Source of the DNA: Pseudo-nitzschia pungens
Lineage: Eukaryota > Bacillariophyta > Bacillariophyceae > Bacillariales > Bacillariaceae
NCBI GenBank assembly: GCA_037355855.1
Contig: CM074769.1
Coordinates: 868,001 to 932,000, forward strand
Direction of reading: 5' to 3'
DNA: 64,000 nucleotides
Both the position numbers and the translations under genes were made by a program. How positions within the stretch are numbered: position 1 is the stretch's first letter; every line of letters begins with the position of its first letter. The notes under the pieces are model-generated. The model was not told the DNA's origin. It did not search any database and worked only from the letters and a program-made list of their open reading frames with translations. Positions 24,508 to 36,073 of this stretch are shown here, one piece after another.

Positions 24508-26017
24508 TCTGATGTGATTCTGTCTCGAGTGAGGCTTCTGATTTCGAAACTGTTGAACAACGATCTACTCCCTCACAAAACAATCTTCTTTTCCATTGGC
24601 AGCACGAAAGTTGCGCATGTTCATTGTCTTCAAGGCGATCTATAATTTGCACATTCACTTCTTGTGGAGAAGTAGCCTTGCAATCTTATTTACAGTTGAA
24701 TACGATCTAGGTCTTCTCGTTGTAGCTGCCACCAGAGTGATCCAGCATCGAGCGAAGGAAACCGCCAAACACGAAACGACGACAAGATTGAATACTTGGA
24801 TGATACGGAGTCACGGTTGTTGCTTTTCAATAGTTACTTTCCACGCACAAACGAAACGATATTGCAGAGTATCCACATGACCAGAGAACGAGTAAAGCTT
24901 CTCGGCACGGTAGTAAACCTTACTAGTAGTACTAGTAGTACTAGTAATAATGTATGATGTCAGCTACTAATGCTTCTAGTATCAGTAGGTGCTGGTAATC
25001 AGCAAAAGCACATTGTTGGTGGCATGTGTTGTTTGTTCAAAATACAAATTTTTATAATTCTTCCCATTCGGTTGCCAAATTAGTAACCTACTGTTTGACT
25101 TTGGAAGCGACAAGTTCAATTTTACTTCGTACTTCGTACGTACTTCGTAGTATTTTGTTTCTTTGGACTGATGTCAGGTTTCATGACCGAGGAAAATTGT
25201 CCTGCCTCCGAGAAGATCTAATATGACCACGCGTCTCGGTAAATTATGTACAAGCCGCAATTCGAGGACTCTTTTGAAATTATTTTTCTTCAGATGATTG
25301 GTTGAGATAAGTTTTCTGATGTGAAATTTCATTTTCCGTGATTCGATGATTGATTCGGTAACCCTTATTGAAAAGATTTCGTTGTTCTCTGTTCCTCGTT
25401 TATGGCCTAATAGCACCATCATTTCGTTATTCCCTGTTCTTCGTTTATGGCCTGATACCAACATCTGCTTTTGCTCATTCTGATTTTCTCTGCTACATAC
25501 CTTTTCGTACCGTATTGACTCCATATTAAAAAATCTTACGGAACGCTATTGTGTTGAATCATCATAAGTATGATGGGTGTACTCGTACAAAGCATTGACC
25601 GTCCCATAATCCTTACGACCATACGATGCATTCTTTTCATCACACTGAAGCATCTCCGAGTGGTTCGATTTGAGATTGTTCTTCCCATCGGTGACAGGGA
25701 AGAATTCTCAAATCAAGATGTAAGGTTAATTAAGGTTACCGTTCATTCATCATCTGCTACGACTGAGGTTACTTGTACGAGCACCATTAACACTGTGAAG
25801 GAAACATCCGAAACACTGTTCTCATTCTGTTGTTAGATTATTACTACGTATTATTATTTTTTTACATTACGTAATGTTACCGTAGACACGCTAACGAACA
25901 TCGAATACCGTATTTCCTCGGAATAGAAAGATATCACAACAAAGGATATTCGTGAACAAATCAGAATTGCTACTACACGCACACGCACACGCACACGCAC
26001 CAGGTTTGAAAGCAATC
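24508..26017. other. Intergenic region
   Basis: There is no supported gene. Contents: an ACTAGTAGT palindrome cluster (24921-24948), ACTTCGTAC/GTACTTCGTA words (about 25126-25151), an imperfect direct repeat of a ~56-bp unit containing TTCGTTTATGGCCT (about 25378-25465), a TAAGGTTA pair (25720-25738) and a CACGCA microsatellite (25977-26000) just before the Kelch gene start. Confidence 0.5.
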
Positions 26018-27120
26018 ATGGCAAGCAACATTGCGAGGATACCCAAGCTCCAATGGACCAAGATTCTTCCCAGGATCGATCCCTTGCATCCCACCGGCAA
26101 ACCCTGCAGCCGAAGCTCCCACGGAGTCAGCTGGATCCGAGCCGCGTCGCGCTTGATCATCTACGGAGGAGAGCACGTCGCCCGCACGCCCCTCGAGGCA
26201 CGGGAGGCCACCTGGGCCTGTGATTTTGGTGGAACCGACGACGACGAGGGTCGGTGGCGTTCCATCACCTGCGATCCCCCCCCGTTGCGGGTTGCCCACG
26301 CGCAGGCCCTCCACGAGAAATCCTCCACCGTGTACATCTTCGGAGGCCGGGCGGGAATCACGATGCAGGAGAAAGCCATGAACGACATGTGGAAATTGGA
26401 CTGCTCCGGGGAACCCGGGAGCGAGAAATGGTCCGAGGTGCTCCCCGACGAGGAAAAGGGAGACGGCGTTCCGGAGGCCCGGTCCTTCCACAAAATGCTC
26501 TGCATCGGCGACAGCCTGTACGTCTTTGGGGGCTGCGGTTGCTCGAGCGGCCGGCTCAACGACATGCACCGGTTCGACATCCCCAGCCACACCTGGCACA
26601 ATCTCGGAGCGTCCCAGCACCTCCGGGGCAGGGGCGGGGCCACCTTTGTTCCCCTGGATTCCGGCAACTCGCTGGGCGTGGTGGCGGGGTTCGCCGGCGA
26701 AGAAACCAACGACGGGCACGTCTTCGACGTGCACTCCGGCCGGTGGGCCGAAACGTGCCTGGGGGAGGAGGACCTCGGGGCCATGCGTCCCCGCAGCGTG
26801 TGCATCGGCGGATCCTTTCCGGGCGCCGGCGTCTCGTTGATTTTTGGCGGGGAGGTGGATCCGTCCGCCAAGGGCCACGAGGGAGCCGGCGGCTTCGAAA
26901 ACGACGTGGTCGTCCTGGACGAGGCCACCGGGGCCTGCATCGATACGATCCGAACGGATCCGGGGTCGTCGCCGGGGCCGCGCGGGTGGTCCGACGGCGC
27001 GGTGGAGCGAGGACGAAGACGGGGGAGTCCCTCTTTGTGTTCGGAGGATTGGCGGGAGACGACGCGAATCCCGAACGGCTGGACGACCTCTGGAAACTCG
27101 AGGTCGAGAAGAAGGCGTGA
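26018..27120 (+). CDS. Kelch-repeat protein resembling nitrile-specifier/epithiospecifier type
   Basis: A six-bladed Kelch beta-propeller is expected from repeated GG...W blocks: IIYGGE, YIFGGRAG, YVFGGCGC, GVVAGFAG, LIFGGEVD and LFVFGGLAG. The segment FGGEVDPSAKGHEGAGGF followed by NDVVVLD is close to the signature of plant nitrile-specifier and epithiospecifier proteins, iron-binding factors that redirect glucosinolate breakdown. A diatom is not expected to have that pathway, so the role is unknown. Start chosen at 26018 (MASNIARIPKLQW) because the frame upstream only reads a CACGCA microsatellite. One frame change near 26995-27015 separates GPRGWSDGA from the last blade, which ends LWKLEVEKKA at 27120. 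Expected about 367 aa, no intron. Confidence 0.72.
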
Positions 27121-27515
27121 CCGACGCAAAAACACGGAATCCATCCCGCATAAACGATACCGATACCAATACCAACCATCATAAAAAAATAAATATGTGC
27201 ATTAACGACTGCGCTATACACACATCCGAGGCCGAGACTAATGATGCTTGGTAGAACGCAAACAACGACGGATTGATTGATTCTCTGGCAGCGCCTGTGA
27301 TTCGGAATACACCGTTCCCATTCGATTCGATTGGAGCGCAGAACGTTCGACTGCCAGCAGTGTTTGGAAGAAACTACTAGTACCGTAGAACGGTATTTGC
27401 CGGCTTTTGGACCAACTCTTGGAACCGCCGAACGCCAACCCGCGCACGTTGCGTGCGTACCGTACCGTGCCGTGCCGTACTGTGCGTATAGCTCGTGCCC
27501 TTGTTCCCGCGCGCT
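27121..27515. other. Convergent 3' region
   Basis: It lies between the Kelch stop and the PEX19 stop. It contains a CGTACCGTACCGTGCCG pentamer run at about 27456-27482. No gene seen. Confidence 0.45.
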
Positions 27516-28153
27516 CTACATGATCCGGCAGTCTTCCTCCCCGTTGCCCATCCCCGGGACGGGAGGCATCCCGCTTCCGCCGGGAAAATTCATCCTGGGG
27601 AGCCCCTCCTCGTCCAGTTCCAACCCGGGCGCGATCTCGTTGATGATTTCGGGTGGTGGCTGCCCGTACTCCTGGATCTGTTGCATCAGCTCCACGAGCC
27701 GCTGCGTTTGCCGGCCGTCTTTGTTGTCGTCGCTGCTGCTGCTGCTTTCGTCGCCCTCCTCGTAGGTCCGGACCAACTGCCGAAAGCACTCGTGCTGGCG
27801 ATTCCGCCGGTCCCACTCGTCGGGGGCGAGCTTGCCTTTGTTCGTTTCGAGCCACGAGGGAAATTTCTCGGCCACCTGCTTCATGGGCTCGTACATGAGC
27901 TCCTTGGACAGCAACTGCTCCATCATTCCGTCCAGAAAGTCGTCCGTGTCGAACTCGGAATCGAAATCTCCACCCGCGTTGCTTCCACCCAGGCCCCGGA
28001 ACAAGTCGTCCAGATCGGGAACGTCCTCGTGCTCTCGCTCGGGATCGACATCGGCATCGTTGGCGTTCTCGGTGGCGGCCATGAGGCCCTTGAAGAGTCC
28101 CCGCAGCAATTCTTCCTCGTCGGAGGCGGTCTGGGCTTTCTTCTTCTTCTTTT

Positions 28154-28185
<32 letters not shown>

Positions 28186-28897
28186 GCGTGGTTTGCGTTC
28201 GTTTCGGCCGTGCCGGATTTCGGCGGAACGGTTTTCGAATCGGAGTTGGAATCGGAATTGGAATTCGAATTGGGAGCGTCGGGAGACGGTGACGCGGGCA
28301 GCGGGGGCACTTTTCGTCCGCGGTCCGTTTGTCGCGTTCGGATTCGGATCCGGACCGGGGGGATCCATCGTTTCCCCCGGGAGCGCACCCATCGTTTCCC
28401 GGAGCGGATCGGCGTCCGGATCGTTCCCGGTCGAAGCTCCCGACTCCTGCTGTTGCTGTTCCTGCTGCAATTCGGATTGCAGCTGCCGCAGCAAGAAATT
28501 CCCAATGTCCTCCGGATTGCCGGTACCGGTCGGGTCCGCTCCCGCCAGCTCCCGGAACATGCGACTGAAACGAGTCGGTCAAGTTCTTGGTCTTCTCGCT
28601 CGTCGGAAGACGGAGGAGGAGGAGGAAGAGCCGAAGGAGGAAGAGCGTCGGAGCAACGGGCTGCTGCGGGAGGCGCCGGGGGAGGCCGAGGCGGGCCAAA
28701 CGGGACGCGTTTTGGGGGATTCGATTTGTCGCTGGCAGGGGTTTCTTTGGACTCTCGGTCGTTGCTGCGTCCGGGCGACTCCTCTCGCCTCCCGCGCTAC
28801 TATTGTTGTTGTCATCGTCGTCGTCCAGCTCGTCGTCCAGCTCGTCGAGGACGTCGTCGAGTATGGCGTCCATGTCGACTGCGGTGGGTTTCTTCAT
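27516..28897 (-). CDS. PEX19: PEX19 peroxisomal membrane-protein receptor
   Basis: PEX19 is the cytosolic chaperone and receptor that delivers peroxisomal membrane proteins to PEX3. It starts MKKPTAVDMDAILDDVLDEL, an acidic N-terminus like the PEX3-binding region. The centre has RELAGADPTGTG and LLRQLQSEL. The C-terminal domain has DDFLDGMMEQLLSKELMYEP, MKQVAEKFPSWLETNKGKL and IINEIAPGLELDEEGLP. It ends CRIM, a CaaX box for farnesylation. Low-complexity Asn, Ser/Asp, Thr and Lys tracts (for example (GTT)n at 28152-28190) lengthen it to about 460 aa against about 300 in animals. Several single-base frame changes occur (about 28740, 28560, 28440, 28300). No intron recognised. A GGAATA hexamer run (28914-28956) sits just upstream of the start. 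Confidence 0.85.
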
Positions 28898-30265
28898 GGT
28901 GGTTGCGTGCTGGGAATGGAATGGAATAGGAATAGGAATAGGAATAGGAATAGGAATGCTCGGAAAACGATGCTTTAGCGCCGGAATGCTGTGCCAATCA
29001 TTGCGTTCGTCTTCTGGTTGTGATTCGTGATCTTGTGATCAGTGTCGCGGCGAGTGAGAAGAAGAGACCGCGATTTGTCATTACTTCGTATTACTACTAC
29101 TTCGTATTATTTTTTGGTACGAACTCGAACTTGCAACGAATTGCGGGAAAAATGCGTCCATGACACTCTCCATCCACATCGAAACGTCGCGCTCTAAAAA
29201 TTACGTGTACGGTACGGTACGGTAACCTTACGTACACGTATTAACCAAGTGCAGTTGACGGACTGAAACAATCCACTACTCCTCTGAATTTTCTTGGCTC
29301 CAGGGTTCTCCCTTTCGGCTACTACTACTTCTTGAATGGAAGGAGGATGTCATCGTATTATAATATTATGTCATAACATCATTGTAGGTTTTAAAACGAT
29401 GGCTTGTTTGTTGTAAGAAGGAAGAAGAAGTATTGTGGAAGTTTCAATTCTTGTTTGCTCCTCCTCCATAGTCCATGATGGTGGTTCTACTAGAACAAGA
29501 AAACAGCTTCTTGTTGCTGGGCTTGTGATGTAGCACTACTTGTAGTCCACTTCTAATAGTACTACTAGTGCTAGTAGTATGAGGAGGACGAGGAGGAGGA
29601 TGAACAGCAGCACCAGCAACCAATTTAAATGCCGTTTGATCACAAAACGAATGACCATGATTGAAAAAAAATCAAATCCAATAGATAGATGCCCTTGGAA
29701 AGGATATAGGATGGATTGTGGTTGTCTGGAAACAACTTTCAATGATGTGATAGTAGTAGTTGGTACCGTATGTATTGAGATTGGTGTGGGGAGACAAACT
29801 CCAAACATACTACTACTTCAGTGCCTTTCGTCTGGCCGTTTGACCCATTGCCACTTCGATTTCGGTACTTTGTACTCTTCCTACCGACCAACCACCATTC
29901 CGTTGCAATTCGAAGTTCTTGTTTTCTTTCGAATGGACACCGATCTCGTTGACAACTCCACAAAACTCGAAATGCTGTACCGGTAGTCTTAGGTAAGATT
30001 AGTGAGTTACCGATAAGGTTACGAGTGACGACGAGTGCGAGCAAGGTTACTCGTATCCAGGGCAGAGACCCAATAGCTCAGCGAATATCGGTTGTTTGCA
30101 CTTGTAATCTACGGTATTACAACAGAATACGGAATAATTTACCATCGAACCAAGGTTTTCTTGCAGTTCGAGCCCCAACAAGCAAGCAAGCAAGCAAAGA
30201 AACAAAGAAACTAACAAAGAAACAAACAAAAGAGAACCGCCGTTTTCGGTGTCCCGATCGTCACC
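28898..30265. other. Divergent intergenic region with palindromic repeats
   Basis: Promoter region between PEX19 and BMS1. It contains a hairpin with 9-bp arms (TACGTGTAC at 29202-29210, GTACACGTA at 29232-29240) around GGTAC repeats. An ACTACTAGTGCTAGTAGT palindrome lies at about 29559-29577, and several AAGGTTAC words at 30010-30050. The BMS1 leader has AAGC/AAAC tandem runs (30178-30230). The ORF at 29579-29986 has no recognisable features and is not called. Confidence 0.5.
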
Positions 30266-33200
30266 ATGGAGGGCGGCCAGCTGATCGAAAACCACCGGCA
30301 CAAGCAAAAGAAGGAGGGCCGCGGTGCCAAGGAGCGAAAGAAGGACGACAAGGCCAAGAAAGAGGGAACCCGGAAGGAACGCCACAACCACCGGGCCTTC
30401 TCGGTCGCCAACATCGTCCGGACCCAGCGGACCATCCAGCGAAACCTCGATCGATCCCAGAAGAAGGAATACGTCCCCCTCACCGATCGCCGCTCGATCG
30501 ACCCCAACGAGTCCCCCCCGGCGCTCGTCGTCGTGATGGGCCCCAAGGGGGTCGGAAAGTCCACCCTGATCCGCTCGCTGGTCAAGCTCTACACCAACCA
30601 CAACCTGACGTCCGTCACCGGGCCGATCACGGTCGTCACCTCCAAGCACAAGCGCATCACGCTGCTGGAGTGCCCGAGCGACGACACCTCGGCTATGCTG
30701 GACTGCGCCAAGATCGCCGATCTGGTGCTGCTGTGCGTCGACGCCAAGTTTGGATTCGAGATGGAGACCTTCGAATTCCTCAACATTCTGCAGACGCACG
30801 GCTTTCCGAAGGTCATGGGCGTCTTTACGCACCTCGACCAGTTCCAGACGGCCAAGAACCTGCGCAAGACCAAGAAGCTCCTCAAGCACCGGTTCTGGAC
30901 CGAGATCTACGACGGGGCCAAGATGTTCTACTTTTCGGGGGTGATCAACGGAAAGTATCTCAAGAACGAGTGCAAGCAGCTGACCCTGTTCATTTCGAGA
31001 GTCAAGGTAAGGAAAGAGAAGAGAACAGAAGAGAAAAAGAATTCGCAGCAACGACCACATGCACGCCATTGTTATTGTTGTTATTATTATGAGTATTGTG
31101 ATTATTTGTTTTGTGTGTGTATGTGTGTTTGTGTGGAGGGTCTTTTTTGTGTCCGGAAATGTTGCGAGGCCAAGGTACTCGGAGGAAGGAGTAATTGTCG
31201 GAATCAATCAATGGGTGTTGCTCGTCTCACAACGTTTTGTATTTGATGTTCCGTGATTTGTTTTTCGGATCCAACGCCAGATGCTTTGTTTTGTGATGCG
31301 ATGTCGTGCGATTTGATGTGATGTGATGCGATTTATGTGACGCGATGCCATGCGATGGCAGTTCCGTCCCCTCACCTGGCGCAACACGCATCCCTACGTG
31401 CTGGTCGACCGCCACGAGGACATTACGCACCCCAACGAAACCGACCGAAACCCCGATTGCGACCGGAGCGTGACCTTTTACGGGTGGGTCCGGGGAAGCC
31501 ACATGAAAAAAGGGAACCAAGGTGCACCTCATCGGCGTCGGGGACTACGACATGGCCGAGATCAGCCCGCTCCCCGATCCCTGCCCGATTCCCGACAAGG
31601 GAGCAAAAATCGCTCCGCAAAAAGGACGCCCTCCTCTTTGCGCCGCTGTCGAACGTCGGGGCGGTGTCCTTCGACAAGGACGCGATCTACATCGACATCG
31701 GACGGGCCAACTACACCAAGAAGGCGGACCTCCGGGACGACGACGCGATGGACGACGGAGACGGCGGCGATGCCAACGAAAACGGCGACGGCGACGACGA
31801 CGAGTTTGACTACGATCCGGAAGAACCCGCGGGCATGCTCAGGGGCTTGCAGGACGTGGACGCCGCCGTCGACGAGCGCATGGAGCGATCGACCCTGAGA
31901 CTCTTCAAGGGAAGCAAGGCCGTCGAAGCAGGATCGGACGACGACAGCGACAGCGAAGACGAAACGGACAACCACCAAGCGACAAAAACAAGCTCCGATT
32001 CGATGCTTCCGTATCGAGTCCGGGGAGAAGCGGCATCCGGTGGAAACCGAAGTCGATGACGAGAGTGGAAGCGATGACGGAAGCGACGAGAGTGACAGCG
32101 ACAGCGACTCGGACGATGATGATGACTGACGACGATGATTCCAATGACAGCGACAGCGACGAAGGTGATTCGGAGGAGGAGAAGGATAGCGACGACAATG
32201 ACTCGGACGAGGAAGACGATGACGACGGCGAGGGAGAGACCAAAACCTCGCAAAAAAACATTTCTTGGAAGACCGGAATCGCCGATCGAGCCGTCGAATC
32301 GTTCCTCGAGCGCAAGGGATCCATTAGTGAATCTACAAGAACTCATCTACGGTGTCGACAACACAAAGATTGTCACCGACGACGAGGGCGACAAGAGCGA
32401 TTCGGACTGACGACGAATTCTTCAAGCTCAAAAAGTCGTCGAAGGATGCAAGAAGCAGCGGATCCGATTCCGAGAACGCACTCCGTTCCAACACGCTCCT
32501 CGGCGAAGAAGATTCGTCCCGGTTGATTGCGGGAGAGCGAGAAAAACTGAGCATGGAAGCCTGGCTCGAGGAGGGCGGCGACAGCCTCATCGAATCGATC
32601 CGAGACAAGTTCGTGACCGGAAACTGGAACAATGACGGTGGCGACAACAACGGAGACGACGAGGAAGCCTTTGACGACTTTGCGGATCTCGAGACCGGGG
32701 AGAAATTCGGGCCCAACGGCGAGGTGCTGTCGTCGGACGACGACGACGACGACTCGGACGACGAAAGCGGGGATCCCACCGAGGGAATGACCGATGCCGA
32801 AATCCGCGCGTACCACGCGGAGAAGAAAGCCAGACAAAAGAAGGGGTTCGACGACGATTACGACGACGAAAAGAAATCCAAAGGAATGGGAGAAATGAAA
32901 GACGACGAGGCCGAAAACGAGTACCTCGAGGCTCTCAAGCGACAAAAAGAAGAGAAAATGAAGAGGAACCACGAAGAATTCGGCAAGGACGGAGAACGTT
33001 CTCGTCTTCGACACGAAGGCTTCCGCCAGGGCATCTACTGCCGAATCCGGATCGACGGCATCCCGGCCGCCTTTCTCGAAAATTTCAACCCGGAGCAGCC
33101 GCTCGTGATCGGCGGGTTGACCCCGCAAGAAACAAACCTCGGGTTCGTCCGTTGCCGATTCAAGAAGCACCGCTGGCACAAAAAGATCCTCAAGTGCAAC

Positions 33201-34211
33201 GATCCACTGGTGTTCAGCATCGGGTGGAGGCGGTTCCAGAGCATCCCCACGTTTTCTACCGAGGACGACAACGGCCGCCATCGCTATCTCAAATACACGC
33301 CGGAACACATGCACTGTTTCGCGACCTTTTACGGCCCGCAGGCCCCTCCGAACACCGGCATCCTGGCCATTCAACGAATGTCGGAGAACATTTCCGGCTT
33401 TCGCATTGCCGCTACGGGTGTGGTATTGGAACTCAACGCCAACTTCCCGGTGGTCAAAAAGCTCAAGCTCGTGGGTACGCCCACGAAAATATACAAGAAC
33501 ACCGCCTTCATTTCCGGCATGTTCAACAGCGACCTGGAGGTCAGCCGCTTCGAGGGAGCCGCCATTCGTACCGTCAGTGGTATCCGTGGACAGGTGAAGA
33601 AGGCCATCCGGGAAGGCCAACCCGGTTCGTTCCGTGCCACGTTCGAAGACAAGATCATTCGGTCCGACATTGTGTTCTGCCGCACGTGGATGCCGGTAAA
33701 GATGAAGGAATACTACAATCCCGTGACGAACCACTTGTCGTCCAAGGGAACGAGTGGTTGGTACGGAATGAGGAACAAGGCCCTGATGCAGCTGGAAACC
33801 GGCACACCGATCGAGGTGAATCCCGATTCCATTTACAAGCCCATCGAACGCCCCGAGCGCAAGTTCCGCAAGCTTCGCGTCCCGAAAAAGCTCGAGAGCG
33901 ATCTGCCTTTTGCCAGCAAGCCAAAGGACGAACGCAAGAAGAAAAAGGGTGGCTACCTCGAGAAACGCGCCGTGGTCATGGAGAAGAGCGAGAAGAAAAA
34001 GTTCACCTTCTTGCAAGCCGTCAACACGATCCGCAACGAAAAGGTCAAGGCTCGCAAGGAGAAGAAACGAGAGTCCAAGGTCGAAAAGATCAAGAAAAAT
34101 GCCAAGAAGGAAGAAGCTAAGGCCGCTGCCCGCAAGGTCAACAGGAAACGACAGTACCGTGCCGAGGGCAAACGAGAAAAAATGCAGGAAGCCAAGCGTG
34201 CGAAAATGTAG
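30266..34211 (+). CDS. BMS1: BMS1 ribosome-biogenesis GTPase
   Basis: BMS1 is a nucleolar GTPase of the 90S pre-ribosome (SSU processome) that partners RCL1 in 18S rRNA processing. It starts MEGGQLIENHRHKQKKEG. It has the P-loop GPKGVGKST, VTSKHKRITLLECP and VFTHLDQF. After an intron at 31007-31361 (GTAAGG..GGCAG) comes WRNTHPYVLVDRHEDITHP. An acidic middle region ends in a NLQELIYGVDN block. The C-terminal AARP2CN/DUF663-type domain has FYGPQAPPNTGILAIQ and TFEDKIIRSDIVFCRTW, and there is a basic tail. At least six frame changes lie between 31510 and 32410, mainly in the acidic repeats; after that the frame is open to 34211. Expected about 1,195 aa, the family's usual size. The intron carries GATGCGATGTG-type repeats. 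Confidence 0.92.
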
Positions 34212-34484
34212 AAGGATGCCTAGTCGTAGTCGTGCGCTTCGCCTCATTCGAATCCTAATATCGTATAACCACTTTTATTTCAAAAGCATTGAGAGTGACA
34301 GACTATTACTCTAGAACTTTCCGATTTTTATTCTGTTGAAAAACGGTTTTCATCGTTTGTGTCTGTGATCCACTGGCACGTCTTGTGGATCAAACTCAGC
34401 GGCAACAGAGGTTTGAGAGGTAAGCAACGACAATCTAACGACATCGACCGCATGGTCCTTGACGCGTGCATGCATCCCCACTCC

Positions 34485-35204
34485 TTACTTGGAGGCCTCG
34501 ACGAGACGTTGTTCGACGACGTCCCAGTTGATAATGTCCCAGATGGCCTTGACGTAGTTGGGTCGAACGTTTCTGTAATCGACGTAATAAGCGTGCTCCC
34601 AGACATCGATTCCGAGCAGGGGCTTCAATCCGGTCGTCGCCTCCACGGGATCTTGGTTGGGGAGGGCGATCACGTCGATCATCTTGGACTTTGGATCGTA
34701 AACGAGCCATCCCCATCCGGATCCCTGAACGGCAATGGTCTTGGCGCTCACCTCGGCAATCATGTCGTCCAGGCATCCGAATCGAGCCTCAACGGCAGCC
34801 TCGAGCGGGCCTCCGGTCGGGAACTTGCTCTCGGGGGAGAGGTTCTCCCAAAACAAGGTGTGGTTGATGTGTCCGCCCCCGTTGAACTTGAGAGCGCCCT
34901 GCAGGGCAATGGTCTCCGAAACGTTGCCGGCAATCATGGCGGAGTCGATCTTTTCCAGGGTAGCGCCGAGGTTGGTGATGTATGTTTGGTGGTGCTTCGA
35001 GTGGTGCAATTCCATGGTCTCTGCCGAGATGGCTGGTTCCAGCGCGTTGTAGTCGTAGGCGAGATCGGGGAGGACGAATTTCGTTCCCGACAGAGCCGAA
35101 AACAGCGCCGACGAGGACTTGGCGACCTCGGTGGGAAGCTTGGATGAAGAAAGATTCACCGCGGAGCGAAGAGCTTTGTCGAGAATGATTTTTCCACCGG
35201 ACAT
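34485..35204 (-). CDS. SOD2: Manganese superoxide dismutase
   Basis: Converts superoxide to hydrogen peroxide and oxygen. The 239-aa single-exon protein has all four metal ligands: His in ELHHSKHHQTYITN, His in GGGHINHTLFWENLSP, and Asp and His in DVWEHAYYVDYRN. The GSGWGWLVYD and PNQDP segments point to the Mn type. The N-terminal ~45 residues are extra, Ser/Lys-rich and free of acidic clusters, compatible with a mitochondrial presequence, although a plastid location cannot be excluded. Convergent with BMS1 (273 bp apart). No frame errors. Confidence 0.93.
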   Translation of the reverse strand: MSGGKIILDKALRSAVNLSSSKLPTEVAKSSSALFSALSGTKFVLPDLAYDYNALEPAISAETMELHHSKHHQTYITNLGATLEKIDSAMIAGNVSETIALQGALKFNGGGHINHTLFWENLSPESKFPTGGPLEAAVEARFGCLDDMIAEVSAKTIAVQGSGWGWLVYDPKSKMIDVIALPNQDPVEATTGLKPLLGIDVWEHAYYVDYRNVRPNYVKAIWDIINWDVVEQRLVEASK

Positions 35205-36073
35205 GGTTTGTTGTTTTAGTTATGATTGATTCTTCGTTTGCTGTGATAGACTTGCAGTGTGGCTATCTTGTCGGCGAAGGTCAAAACATAATTCTGTCAT
35301 CAAGCGTTACAGCGCGTGATAGCTACTTCATACACGGTACAAGTACTTAGTATTTATGCGTACGGTACACAAAGTCGTAGATGGACATCAACAAGTCTAC
35401 TACGTACAATACTCGTGGAATTAGGTACGCAGTACTTCGTAGATTATTGGAGCGACGGGAGAGCAGATCTGGAAAAATCTTGCGCCGGATTGTTGATTGA
35501 TGATTGATTGATTCGCTTCTCATCGCGCGGAGGATATTCTTGCGGGACTTCGAGTTCTCCGTGATTAAATTTACTTCAGATTTTCCATGTTTCTCGAGAG
35601 AACTTTCTGTCTTCGAATAATTACTTCGTAGTTTGTATTTCTCCATAGAATTCTTATTACAGTCTTTCATTCTTTCGGTGAGGCCGATGGAAATGTCGGA
35701 TGCCGTAGCTAGTTGGCGGAGGATGGACGACTGCAAGAACGTCAGCAGTGATGGAGTACGATGCATCGTCCTTTGGAAATGATGCGATGTGAACTCCCTA
35801 GTGCAAACTGCGGTCAAAAGCAATTCCGAGAGTCGTCAATAGTATGCTCTAGGATGATTCCATCCAAAGGTTAAGATGGTCGATTGAAATGATGTCACCA
35901 ATGACCCAACGGTGCTGCGCAATCTTGACACTTTCGACAGACGAGCCTTCAGTGTATCGACCCAATCGAATGGACCGAGACGCGCAGGAAAAGAACTCAT
36001 CGGTTCATTCGGGATAATTTGTCTCATCAAGCAAACAAACCGTTGCCTAAAGTACATTCTTAGAAAAGAAATG
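35205..36073. other. Intergenic region
   Basis: No supported gene. ACTTCGTA words (35420-35440 and around 35625) and a GATTGATT run (about 35493-35512) are present. Otherwise featureless. Confidence 0.45.

Noticed and set aside
25973..27175. Long minus-strand ORFs opposite the Kelch gene
   Set aside because: Arg/Pro-rich shadow text without domains; the Kelch repeats are on the plus strand.
29579..29986. A 135-codon plus-strand ORF
   Set aside because: No domain, in an AT-rich intergenic region, and begins in a triplet repeat.
32373..34247. A 624-codon ORF on the minus strand opposite BMS1
   Set aside because: Antisense shadow of a strongly biased coding region; the plus-strand BMS1 similarity is unambiguous.
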